From a bacterium (GTDB taxonomy: Bacteria > Planctomycetota > SZUA-567), in assembly GCA_003245715.1 (NCBI GenBank), contig QKCJ01000018.1:62001-126000 (forward strand): 64,000 nt of DNA, in the 5' to 3' direction. This document shows positions 1 through 7,912 of the stretch, piece after piece. The notes beneath the pieces were generated by a model. It was not told the origin of the DNA and ran no database searches. It saw nothing but the letters and a program-made list of their open reading frames with translations. The position numbers and the translations under genes are program-made. The first letter of the stretch is position 1, and each line of letters opens with the position of its first letter.

Positions 1-1
1 G

Positions 2-937
2 ATGACCGAGACCTTCGGCATCACCCCTGAAAACTCGCTCAAGCGCTTCCTGCATGAAGTTATCCGCGTGCCTGAGATCCAGCGCATCATCTCTACCCGT
101 ATCCGCAACGGTGTGGACTTTGTGGAAGAGCAGATCACCCTGCACAGTCCCAGCGAGCGCCGGATGCAGGTGCATGCAGTTCCGCTTCCGGGGCCAAACG
201 GCAAGCAGGGCGCGCTTCTGGTATTCAATGACATCACCCGCCTGCGCCGCCTTGAGCGCACGCGTCAGGACTTTGTGGCGAATGTCTCGCACGAGCTGCG
301 TACTCCGATCACCTCGATTCTCGGGTTTGTCGAGACACTCCTTGAGGGCGCCAAAGATGATCCGAACAAGGCTAATCATTTTCTCGGTATCATCAGAAAC
401 CAGACCAACCGGATGGTCTCGATCATCGAAGACCTGCTCCTGCTCTCGCGCCTTGACAGCGGGGTTGATATGCCCAAGGAAAATATCTCGGCCAATTCCC
501 TCCTGTCCTGCGCGGTTGACAGCTGCTTTGCTGCCGCCAAGAAGAAGAATATCGAGATACGGATTTCCTGTCGCGAGGATGTTGACATCGTCGGCAACCC
601 GCATCTGCTTGAACAGGCGCTGATCAACCTTATCAGTAACGCCATCCGTTATACCGACGCCTTCGGCAACATTACCGCGTCAATTGCGATTTCCGGGATA
701 GAAACCGTTATCAGTATCACCGACACCGGCTGCGGTATCGGCGCAACCGATCTGCCACGTATCTTTGAGCGTTTTTACCGTGTCGATAAGGCCAGAAGCC
801 GCCAGGGCGGCGGCACCGGCCTTGGCCTTTCAATTGTCAAGCATATTGCCATGGTACACGGCGGACGGGTCGATGTCTCAAGCAAAATTGGCGAAGGTTC
901 AACCTTCCGGATTATCATACCGCGTCAGAAAAAATAA
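2..937 (+). CDS. phoR: PhoR-type sensor histidine kinase, 3' part
   Basis: C-terminal part of a membrane sensor kinase; the reading frame is open at the left window edge, so the Met near base 2 need not be the start. Residues 1-80 look like the end of a PAS domain. The HisKA motif NVSHELRTPI carries the phospho-accepting His (about residue 97 of the visible part). The ATPase domain follows, with N box (LINLISNAIRY), DTGCGIG and GGGTGLGLSI. Position just upstream of pstSCAB-phoU makes a phosphate-sensing PhoR the natural reading: it would phosphorylate PhoB, which must lie outside the window if present. Kinase identity is certain; the PhoR assignment rests on context and domain order. A strong terminator follows. 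Confidence 0.85.
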   Translation: MTETFGITPENSLKRFLHEVIRVPEIQRIISTRIRNGVDFVEEQITLHSPSERRMQVHAVPLPGPNGKQGALLVFNDITRLRRLERTRQDFVANVSHELRTPITSILGFVETLLEGAKDDPNKANHFLGIIRNQTNRMVSIIEDLLLLSRLDSGVDMPKENISANSLLSCAVDSCFAAAKKKNIEIRISCREDVDIVGNPHLLEQALINLISNAIRYTDAFGNITASIAISGIETVISITDTGCGIGATDLPRIFERFYRVDKARSRQGGGTGLGLSIVKHIAMVHGGRVDVSSKIGEGSTFRIIIPRQKK

Positions 938-1027
938 AAAGTATTATTTTTGCAAAGATCACAGGTTTTTACGGTTAAAGTTGGGTTTGGCTGTAAGCTC
1001 TTGTGGGGTAATGGTTTGGTTTTGTTT

Positions 1028-1064
1028 CGGGAAGTGGCTTTCAGGGCTGCTTCCCGTCTTTTTT
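1028..1064 (+). terminator. Rho-independent terminator after phoR
   Basis: Stem CGGGAAGTGGC pairs with GCTGCTTCCCG (11 bp with two G-U pairs) across a 7-nt loop and is followed by TCTTTTTT. It separates phoR from the pst operon, so pstS needs its own promoter. Confidence 0.85.
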
Positions 1065-1090
1065 CATAGTAACGTGTAATTAATTACCTG

Positions 1091-1122
1091 CTAACATTTC
1101 CCTAACAGGACATTTCTATAAT
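1091..1122 (+). promoter_or_regulatory. Pho box and -10 element for pst operon
   Basis: CTAACA at 1091-1096 and again at 1102-1107, exactly 11 bp apart, is the direct-repeat pattern bound by PhoB/PhoP regulators (TTAACA/CTGTCA-type half sites). A weaker third half site may lie at 1080. A perfect TATAAT follows at 1117-1122, so the repeats occupy the -35 region, as in PhoB-activated promoters. Seen directly; binding itself is inferred. Confidence 0.7.
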
Positions 1123-1195
1123 CAGCAACCATAAAAGACAGGTGGTTTGTTTATTACTTTTGGGAAACTATAGATTTTAATTTGAAAGGTTTATA

Positions 1196-2041
1196 ATGCG
1201 TAACAAAATCATGTCTGTTGTTGCTGCTGCTGCAGTTGCTGTATCTGGAATGTTTTTCTCAGGCGCTGCCAATGCAGACGAGAAGATTGTTATTGAGGGT
1301 TCAAGTACTGTTGGCCCGATCGCCAAGCAGTTTGCCGAGTTCTTCATGGACAAGAACAAGGGTGTTAATATCACAGTTAACGAATCAGGGAGTGGTAACG
1401 GTGCCAAGGCTCTTATTTCAGGCAAGTGTGACATCGCCACAATGAGCCGTTTCATGAAGGAAAAGGAATTCAAGGCTGCTGCAGGTTCAGGCAAGATGCC
1501 GGTTGCACACGCTGTTGCCATGGACGGTATTGCTGTTGTTGTCAACCCTGCAAATCCTGTCGGCAAGCTCACACTCGAGCAGATCCACGACATCTACGCC
1601 GGTAAGGTAAATAACTGGAAGCAGGTTGGCGGTGTTGATATGCCTATTGTTATTATCAGCCGTGACACCAGCAGTGGTACTTACGAAACCTTTGAAACAA
1701 AGGTTATGCACAAGGACCCCATCGCCAGCGGAGTTGAGACAGTTGGTTCAAACGGTCAGATGCGCGCCCGCGTTCAGAGCACAAAGAACGCTATCGGTTA
1801 TGTTGGTCTTGGTTTTGTCGACAAGAGCGTGAAGGCAGTTCTTGTTAACAACATTCCTGCTACCAAGAGCTCAGTTGCTTCAGGTGTTTACCCGATTGCA
1901 CGCCCTCTATTCATGTTCACAGACGGTTACCCAAAGCCAGGCAGCACAGTATTCCGTTTCATCACCATGTACCTGAGCAAGGATGGCGAAGCTATCATCG
2001 AACGTATTGGTTTTGTGCCGCTGACTGCTTACAAGAAATAA
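1196..2041 (+). CDS. pstS: Phosphate-binding protein PstS
   Basis: Periplasmic solute-binding subunit of the high-affinity phosphate ABC transporter. Residues 1-27 form a signal peptide ending AANA before DEKIV. The phosphate-binding P-loop-like motifs are present: IEGSSTVGPIAKQF near the N terminus, NESGSGNGAK about 30 residues on, and SRDTSSGTYETFE near residue 160. The length of 281 aa is usual. It is the first gene of pstSCAB-phoU, preceded by a Pho box, so it should be induced by phosphate starvation. An intergenic stretch of about 117 bp before pstC is compatible with higher expression of the binding protein. Confidence 0.95.
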   Translation: MRNKIMSVVAAAAVAVSGMFFSGAANADEKIVIEGSSTVGPIAKQFAEFFMDKNKGVNITVNESGSGNGAKALISGKCDIATMSRFMKEKEFKAAAGSGKMPVAHAVAMDGIAVVVNPANPVGKLTLEQIHDIYAGKVNNWKQVGGVDMPIVIISRDTSSGTYETFETKVMHKDPIASGVETVGSNGQMRARVQSTKNAIGYVGLGFVDKSVKAVLVNNIPATKSSVASGVYPIARPLFMFTDGYPKPGSTVFRFITMYLSKDGEAIIERIGFVPLTAYKK

Positions 2042-2158
2042 CAGCGTCCCGGCGTTAGCTGATAAGTAAGAAAAACAAATTTATAATCAGCGCTCAGGAT
2101 TCAGATCGATCAATTGATACTGTTTTCTGGGCGCTTTTGTCTCTAAGGATTTTATCAT

Positions 2159-3295
2159 ATGGAAATAGAGAAAAAGGCTCCGCCTCCTCTTTTGATGAGT
2201 CAACGTGAGGGGCGATTGGTTCGGCTGATGGGGATGGCCGGTGAGGGGTTGCTGTTTTTGGTGGCATCACTTTCAGTCTTTGCCGTTCTTTTCATCTTTT
2301 ATTTTATCGTTCGTGACGCCCTTCCTTTCATCAAGGGTGATTACATCGGGGAGTTTTTCTCCAATTCCAAATGGTATCCTACTCATGAGCCTCCGGTCTT
2401 TGGTGCGCTCTCGATTCTGTACGGCTCATTGATTGTCACAATCGGATCATGTGTCGTTGCAATCCCTCTGGGGGTCTGTTCGGCAGTGGCGCTCAGCGAC
2501 ATTATTCCGTTTTCCTGGCGTCAGGGGATAAAGCCGATTATCGAGCTTCTGGCTTCAATTCCGTCAGTAGCCTACGGTTTCTTTGCGCTGGTTGTTTTTG
2601 CCCCGGTTATGCAGTCACACGGCGGCACGCTGTTGGTGGTGGGTTTTCTCATCATTGGTGCGCCGGTGCTTGGTATCGCGTCGCTGCTGGTTGGTGATAT
2701 GCTTTCAGACCGTTTTGGCGACAGCAACTCCGGCATCTCCTGGGCGCTTATTCCCGGCGCAGCGTCGCTGGCGATTCTTGTGCTTGTGTCATGGTATCTC
2801 GGCGGCATTCAGATTATCAGTGGCACAAACGCGCTTAATGTCTCGGTTATTCTCGGTATTATGGCGCTGCCGACGATTGTCAGTGTTTCTGAGGATGCCC
2901 TGCAGGCGGTCGGTCCCGAGCTTCGCATGGGTTCATACGGCCTTGGCGCGACAAGGGCTGAGACGCTGGTGCTGACGGTTCTTCCTGCGGCTTCAAGCGG
3001 GATCATGGCGGCTGTAATTCTTGGCATCATGCGCGCGCTTGGCGAGACGATGGTGGTCTGGATGGCTTCAGGTAACGCGGCGATTATCCCTGATCCGTTT
3101 TACGATTTCCTCTCGCCGGTACGTACCATGACTGCGACTATTGCCGGTGAAATGGGTGAGACTGCGCGCGGAACGCAGCACTACAGCGTATTGTTTATGT
3201 GTGCTTTCTGTCTCTTGATATTCTGCTTTATCTGCAACTTGATTTCCGAGCAGGTGATGAAGCGTAATCGCATGAAATTAAGGGGTGAGATATGA
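2159..3295 (+). CDS. pstC: Phosphate ABC transporter permease PstC
   Basis: Inner-membrane permease pairing with PstA. A first membrane segment lies near residues 30-53, a periplasmic loop follows, then five further hydrophobic segments. The EAA-type cytoplasmic loop is visible as MGSYGLGATRAETLVLTVLPAASSGI around residues 260-285, followed by IMRALGETMVV. A ribosome site AAGGA precedes the ATG. The last codons overlap pstA in an ATGA junction, indicating translational coupling. The length of 378 aa is somewhat above the 300-340 common in the family. Confidence 0.95.
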   Translation: MEIEKKAPPPLLMSQREGRLVRLMGMAGEGLLFLVASLSVFAVLFIFYFIVRDALPFIKGDYIGEFFSNSKWYPTHEPPVFGALSILYGSLIVTIGSCVVAIPLGVCSAVALSDIIPFSWRQGIKPIIELLASIPSVAYGFFALVVFAPVMQSHGGTLLVVGFLIIGAPVLGIASLLVGDMLSDRFGDSNSGISWALIPGAASLAILVLVSWYLGGIQIISGTNALNVSVILGIMALPTIVSVSEDALQAVGPELRMGSYGLGATRAETLVLTVLPAASSGIMAAVILGIMRALGETMVVWMASGNAAIIPDPFYDFLSPVRTMTATIAGEMGETARGTQHYSVLFMCAFCLLIFCFICNLISEQVMKRNRMKLRGEI

Positions 3296-4656
3296 ATCTG
3301 AATTCAAGAAAAGTTATCGACGGTTCATTTACCGCGTTCTCCGGTTTTTCAATTGCGGTTATGGGGATTGCGCTGGTTGTGCTGCTTGGGCCGATTATTT
3401 CCAAGGGCATAGGCGCATATATCTTTAAAGGTACTGTTGAACACCGCGAGGTTATGCTTGATCTGTTTCAGCGTGGTAATAAAAAAGAAATAGCCAGAGA
3501 AGAAAACGCTGTGCAGAAAGCCAGAGCCCCGCTTTATCAGGCGATAGACGCGTTTTCATCTGAGCTTGAAGACCTGAAAAAGAATAATCCTGCGCAGGGA
3601 TATGCTCTTGAGGCGGATTTTGCGGAGTTTAACAAAAGCGTTTTCAAGCTTCTTGGCCCCAGGCCGGGACAGCCTGAACCGCAGCTGCAGCGCGACCGTT
3701 TCGGTCAGACCCGTTGGGACGGCGCATTGCATGTGCTCGGTCAGGCTGTGAATGTTGAGAGTTGGGACTACTCTGAGGGTATGGGTAAGAAAGTCTTCAA
3801 GCCGCGCGCTGAAATGTATAAAGGAACAAAGCTTGAGCCGGTCTTCACTCAGTATCTGAGTGAGGATTACGCCAGGAAAATGCTTGAACCTGAGTGGACA
3901 TTCTACTACGGCTTCTTTACGGATGTCAGCTACGACGCGCATTTTTTCGGCGGTCTCTGGCCGGAAGTTCTGGGTACGCTTTATCTGACCTTCGGCGCGA
4001 TGCTGCTGGCAATCCCTGCCGGTATCATCGCCGCGATCTACCTTGTTGAATATGCCGGTGACACTAAGCTGGTCGCGTTTATCCGTTCATGTATCAGTAC
4101 CCTGGCCGGCGTTCCGAGTATCGTTTTCGGTCTCTTTGGCCTTGCCTGTTTCATTATGGATGATTCCTGGTTTCAGATCTCACGCACCGCTTCGGTTGCT
4201 GCCGGTTCGGCAACGCTGGCTTTGCTGGTTCTGCCGACAATTATCCGCGCCTCGGAAGAAGCTATCCGCGCCGTTCCTTCAAGTTATAAAGAAGCTGCGA
4301 TGGGGCTTGGCGCGACAAAATGGAAGACCGTTGCCAGTATTATCCTTCCGGCGGCGCTGCCGGGTATTCTGACTGGTATTGTTATCAGTATGGGACGTGC
4401 TGCGGGTGAGACGGCCCCGATTATCTTTACTGCTGCGGTGACTGTAGGCAAGCCACTTGGCCTGGATCAGATCTTCAGTCAGCCGACCCCGGCTCTGCCC
4501 TGGAATTTGTATAACCTCTGTACAGAGCATGAAGCTGTTGATGAGATCAGGCATGTGCAGTATGGCATGGCGTTTACCTTGTTGGCGATAGTTTTGGCGC
4601 TCAATTTCTCCGCTATTTGTCTGCGTGCGAGAATTGCCAAAAAGCTGCGCGGTTGA
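3292..4656 (+). CDS. pstA: Phosphate ABC transporter permease PstA, with large insertion
   Basis: Second permease of the phosphate transporter, coupled to pstC by an ATGA overlap. At 454 aa it is about 150 residues longer than typical PstA (near 290). The extra sequence (about residues 45-220) lies between the first membrane segment and the conserved permease domain and is polar, rich in Lys/Glu/Gln, so it is probably periplasmic. The permease domain starts at LWPEVLGTLYLTFGAML and carries the EAA loop (MGLGATKWKTVASIILPAALPGILTG) and GRAAGETAPI. Function is clear; the role of the insertion is unknown. Confidence 0.93.
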   Translation: MNLNSRKVIDGSFTAFSGFSIAVMGIALVVLLGPIISKGIGAYIFKGTVEHREVMLDLFQRGNKKEIAREENAVQKARAPLYQAIDAFSSELEDLKKNNPAQGYALEADFAEFNKSVFKLLGPRPGQPEPQLQRDRFGQTRWDGALHVLGQAVNVESWDYSEGMGKKVFKPRAEMYKGTKLEPVFTQYLSEDYARKMLEPEWTFYYGFFTDVSYDAHFFGGLWPEVLGTLYLTFGAMLLAIPAGIIAAIYLVEYAGDTKLVAFIRSCISTLAGVPSIVFGLFGLACFIMDDSWFQISRTASVAAGSATLALLVLPTIIRASEEAIRAVPSSYKEAAMGLGATKWKTVASIILPAALPGILTGIVISMGRAAGETAPIIFTAAVTVGKPLGLDQIFSQPTPALPWNLYNLCTEHEAVDEIRHVQYGMAFTLLAIVLALNFSAICLRARIAKKLRG

Positions 4657-4684
4657 GTGGGATAATTAAAAAAAGGATATAATC

Positions 4685-5563
4685 ATGGTTATGGGTACAC
4701 TTGAGGAAAAGAAAATGTCAACAACAGATAACACCACCGGCAGCATGGAAAAGAACCCGGCCGCAGCTTCAGCAGTAATTGAAGCGCCGGCAGAAGAAAG
4801 CACAATGAAGTCAATTCATGTCAAAGCCCGGGATTTTTCAATTTTTTACGGCACCAATGAAGCGGTTAAATCAGTTAATATTGATATACCGGAGAATGAA
4901 GTCACCGCTATTATTGGTCCCAGTGGCTGCGGCAAGAGTACGTTTCTGCGCTGCATCAACCGCATGAATGACCTGATTCCTGCCTGCCATACAACCGGTG
5001 AACTGATTTTTGACAATCAGAATATTTATCATCCGCGCCTGAACGTTGTTTCGCTGCGCCAGCGGATTGGCATGGTTTTTCAGCGCCCCAACCCGTTTCC
5101 GAAGTCGATTCTTGATAACGTTGCCTATGGCCCGCGCCTGCAGGGAATCCGCAACCGCTCGGTGCTGATGGATATTGTCGAGCAGAGCCTCAAGCAGGCG
5201 GCTATCTGGGATGAGGTTAAAGACCGTCTTAATGACAACGCACTTGGTTTGTCTGGTGGTCAGCAGCAGCGCCTGTGCCTCGCGCGCGCACTGGCTGTGA
5301 AGCCGGAGATTCTTCTGATGGACGAGCCGACCTCGGCGCTTGACCCGAAAGCGACGGCCCGTATTGAAGATTTGATTGACGAGTTGCGTGGAGACTATAC
5401 AATTATTATTGTCACCCATAACATGCAGCAGGCAGCGCGTGTTTCGGATTACACCGCTTTCTTCTATGAAGGTATTCTCGTTGAATTCGGTAAGACTGAG
5501 CAGGTCTTTACCAATCCGCGTGAAAAGCGTACTGAAGACTATATTACCGGCCGTTTTGGCTAA
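4685..5563 (+). CDS. pstB: Phosphate ABC transporter ATP-binding protein PstB
   Basis: ATPase that powers PstCA. Walker [10 protein letters not shown] at residues 78-86, signature LSGGQQQR at 189-196, Walker [13 protein letters not shown] at 209-220, and the switch His in THNM. The first 40 residues are a low-complexity extension not found in most PstB. Two starts are plausible: ATG 4685 (after AAGGATATAATC) and ATG 4715 (after GAGGAAAAGAAA); the later one removes 10 residues. Only 28 bp separate it from pstA. Confidence 0.95.
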   Translation: MVMGTLEEKKMSTTDNTTGSMEKNPAAASAVIEAPAEESTMKSIHVKARDFSIFYGTNEAVKSVNIDIPENEVTAIIGPSGCGKSTFLRCINRMNDLIPACHTTGELIFDNQNIYHPRLNVVSLRQRIGMVFQRPNPFPKSILDNVAYGPRLQGIRNRSVLMDIVEQSLKQAAIWDEVKDRLNDNALGLSGGQQQRLCLARALAVKPEILLMDEPTSALDPKATARIEDLIDELRGDYTIIIVTHNMQQAARVSDYTAFFYEGILVEFGKTEQVFTNPREKRTEDYITGRFG

Positions 5564-5603
5564 ACCGGGTGTTTTTGAATATTGATAAATTTGAAAAGCA
5601 TCG

Positions 5604-5632
5604 CTCTCTGTGACAATTTTTATTGCAGAGAG
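5604..5632 (+). other. Intercistronic hairpin between pstB and phoU
   Basis: CTCTCTG (5604-5610) pairs perfectly with CAGAGAG (5626-5632) across a 15-nt AT-rich loop. There is no T run, so it is not a terminator; it may set mRNA stability or phoU expression. Confidence 0.45.
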
Positions 5633-5651
5633 TATGTTCTTATAGAAGGGT

Positions 5652-6311
5652 ATGAAAATGTCGATACATTTACAGCGTGAAATGGATTCGTTGCGCAAGA
5701 AGGTTCTCTCGCTTGGGGCATTGGTTGAAGATAATTATCAGAAGGCAATATCCGCGTTTCTTGATCCTGAAGAATTTGATTATGAAAAGATTCTTGCCTG
5801 CGACCGTGAGATTGACGCAATGGAGGTTGTGGTGGAGGAGGATTGTCTGAAGATCCTCGCCCTGCACCAACCGGTGGCTGCAGACCTGCGTTATCTGGTT
5901 TGCGTTCTGAAACTCAATAATGATCTTGAGCGTATTGGCGATCTGGCGGTTAATCTGGCCAAAAAAGTCCGGCACATCAAGGCCGATTCTGTGGTAAAAT
6001 CCATTGATGAGGTTGTTGAGATGGCCCAGCGCACAAAAATCATGCTGAACTCGGCCCTGGACGCGCTGGTCAACATGGATACCGATCTAGCCCGCAGCGT
6101 ACATAACATAGATGATGAAATTGATACCCGCAAGAGGGAAATACGCATCTGTATGGAAAAAGCCATCGAACATGACCCGGCAAACGCCAAATCATATCTG
6201 GCACTTTTAAGCTCCGCGCGCAATATTGAGCGTATTGCCGACCTTGCCACAAATATCTGCGAAGACGTAATTTATTCGGCAAATGGAGAAATTGTTCGCC
6301 ATAAAATGTAG
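5652..6311 (+). CDS. phoU: Phosphate transport regulator PhoU
   Basis: All-helical cytoplasmic protein of 219 aa made of two PhoU repeats. Each carries the metal-binding signature: ELxRIxDLAVNLAKKV-like (LERIGDLAVNLAKK near residue 95) and NIERIADLATNICEDVIY near residue 190. PhoU links transporter activity to PhoR and keeps the Pho regulon off in high phosphate. It is the last gene of the pst operon and is followed by a clear terminator. Confidence 0.95.
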   Translation: MKMSIHLQREMDSLRKKVLSLGALVEDNYQKAISAFLDPEEFDYEKILACDREIDAMEVVVEEDCLKILALHQPVAADLRYLVCVLKLNNDLERIGDLAVNLAKKVRHIKADSVVKSIDEVVEMAQRTKIMLNSALDALVNMDTDLARSVHNIDDEIDTRKREIRICMEKAIEHDPANAKSYLALLSSARNIERIADLATNICEDVIYSANGEIVRHKM

Positions 6312-6342
6312 TCTCTGGGGATATTGGTTTTATATTTAAACT

Positions 6343-6372
6343 AAAGCAGGCCGTTAATGGGCCTGCTTTTTT
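6343..6372 (+). terminator. Terminator of pst-phoU operon
   Basis: AAGCAGGCC pairs with GGCCTGCTT around a short loop and is followed by a T run. Confidence 0.85.
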
Positions 6373-6489
6373 GTAGATAGAAATAATTACTTTTTTCCTT
6401 TTCGAGTATTTCCTTGCAAATATTTTTTTGGACATTAAAATTTGTTTGAGAGTTTGTAATATTTATTCGCACATAACACAGGAACACAG

Positions 6490-6843
6490 ATGAAAAAAAT
6501 ACTCATTATTGATGATTCCATGATCGCACGAAAGCATCTTAAAAAGATTGTCGCTGAGCATGGTTATGAGCCTGTTGTTGCTTCGGGCGGTGAAGAAGGA
6601 CTTAAATTAATGCAGGATAATCCACCAGATTGCATCTTGCTGGATCAGTTAATGCCTGATATGGAAGGGGTTGAGGTCCTTGCCAGAATGCAGGAGCTGG
6701 GGATTTCTGTTCCGGTGGTGGTGATGACGGCTGATACGCAACGGACTACCCGTCAGGTTTTGCTTGAGGCGGGAGCAAGGGTGGTGCTGGCTAAGCCGCC
6801 GGAGCCGTCGGTGCTGTTTCCGGCGATAAAGGACCTTCTTTGA
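6490..6843 (+). CDS. Single-domain response regulator (CheY-like) A
   Basis: A 117-residue stand-alone receiver domain. Acidic pair D8-D9, phospho-acceptor D52 (in CILLDQLMPDMEG), T80 and K102 are all in place. No output domain, so it acts by protein contact, like CheY. It is the first of four consecutive genes: receiver A, receiver B, CheC phosphatase, hybrid kinase. The block suggests a compact phosphorelay or a motility-control system. It is similar to receiver B downstream, so the pair probably arose by duplication. Confidence 0.85.
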   Translation: MKKILIIDDSMIARKHLKKIVAEHGYEPVVASGGEEGLKLMQDNPPDCILLDQLMPDMEGVEVLARMQELGISVPVVVMTADTQRTTRQVLLEAGARVVLAKPPEPSVLFPAIKDLL

Positions 6844-6879
6844 TTATTCCTGAATATGCTTAGGTAAGAGTGATTAATT

Positions 6880-7239
6880 ATGGCTAAAATAGTATTGGCA
6901 GATGATTCAAAACTGGCTCGGATGCAGGCTACGGGTATCTTGCGCAAAGCCGGATATGAGGTTGTTGAGGCCAAAAATGGTCGTGAGGCGGTTGAGCTTA
7001 TAGAGAAGCACAATCCTGATTTTGTGTTGCTTGACATACTGATGCCGGAGATGGATGGCGCGGAAGTTGTTGACTGGATGATCGACAAGGGGATTAAAAT
7101 TCCATATGTGGTGTTGAGTGCTGATATTCAGTTTTCAACTAAAGAAGAGTTTCTCGAAAAGGGGGCGATTGCTGTTATCAACAAGCCTCCAAAGGAAATA
7201 GAACTTTTGCGGGTAATTCGTGAAAACCTTGTTTCCTGA
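6880..7239 (+). CDS. Single-domain response regulator (CheY-like) B
   Basis: A 119-residue receiver domain. D8-D9, phospho-acceptor D52 (FVLLDILMPEMDG), the SAD switch region and a Lys in INKPP are present. It starts 37 bp after receiver A and has no output domain. The adjacent CheC-type phosphatase is a good candidate for removing its phosphate, and the hybrid kinase three genes on for adding it. Confidence 0.85.
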   Translation: MAKIVLADDSKLARMQATGILRKAGYEVVEAKNGREAVELIEKHNPDFVLLDILMPEMDGAEVVDWMIDKGIKIPYVVLSADIQFSTKEEFLEKGAIAVINKPPKEIELLRVIRENLVS

Positions 7240-7298
7240 TGAATTAAGATTCCCGGTTGTTTAAGTAATAGACTATCTGTGTCAGTGGAGAAATAAAA

Positions 7299-7898
7299 AT
7301 GGAAATGACCCCGGAAGGTCTGGATGCGTTAAAAGAAGCGATCAACATTGGTGTGGGGTACGCCGCTTCCAGTCTCAACCAGTTATTTGATACGCATATA
7401 TCTCTGGATGTGCCGGCTATCGAGTTGACGACGCCGGAATTGTTGGTGCGTCAGGGCTTTATGGCGGGAAAAGATATTTCATGTGTTACCTTGTCTTTTG
7501 GCGGGCGTCTGGATGGATCGGCGTCGCTGATCTTCCCGCCGCAGGATGCCGCAAAGCTGGTGACACTGCTGATGGATGATAACACCGATACTGATGACCT
7601 TGACGCGCTGCGTTCGGGAACGCTTGAAGAGATCGGCAATATTGTCATTAACGGAATTATGGGTACTATCAGTAATCTTCTTGGAAGTAAGCTGGATTTT
7701 GAACTTCCGACTTACCTTGAAGGAAGCCCCAAAGAGCTTTATACGGCCGGGATTCTCCACCAGAATCAGGCTGTGCTTCTGGTCAAGGCTCGTTTCCGCC
7801 TTGAGAAACTGCAGACTGTCGGAACGATCATCCTGTTGTTTGAACTTTCCTCGCTTGATGCTCTGCTGACGGCTTTTGTCAACATGTACGATGAATAA
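7299..7898 (+). CDS. cheC: CheC-family phosphatase
   Basis: 199 aa. The CheC/CheX/FliY phosphatase signature, an acidic residue with an Asn three residues later on a helix, occurs twice: LKEAINIGVGYAASSLNQL near residue 11 and LEEIGNIVINGIMGTISNLL near residue 110. Two active sites are typical of CheC, not CheX. CheC removes phosphate from CheY-P. No CheD, which usually partners CheC, is in the window. The position between two CheY-like receivers and a kinase supports a local phosphorylation cycle. Confidence 0.8.
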   Translation: MEMTPEGLDALKEAINIGVGYAASSLNQLFDTHISLDVPAIELTTPELLVRQGFMAGKDISCVTLSFGGRLDGSASLIFPPQDAAKLVTLLMDDNTDTDDLDALRSGTLEEIGNIVINGIMGTISNLLGSKLDFELPTYLEGSPKELYTAGILHQNQAVLLVKARFRLEKLQTVGTIILLFELSSLDALLTAFVNMYDE

Positions 7899-7912
7899 CG
7901 GGGAAGCGTCAA

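Noticed and set aside
4871-5698. Long minus-strand frame opposite pstB
   Set aside because: No recognisable domain; it exists because of codon bias in pstB.
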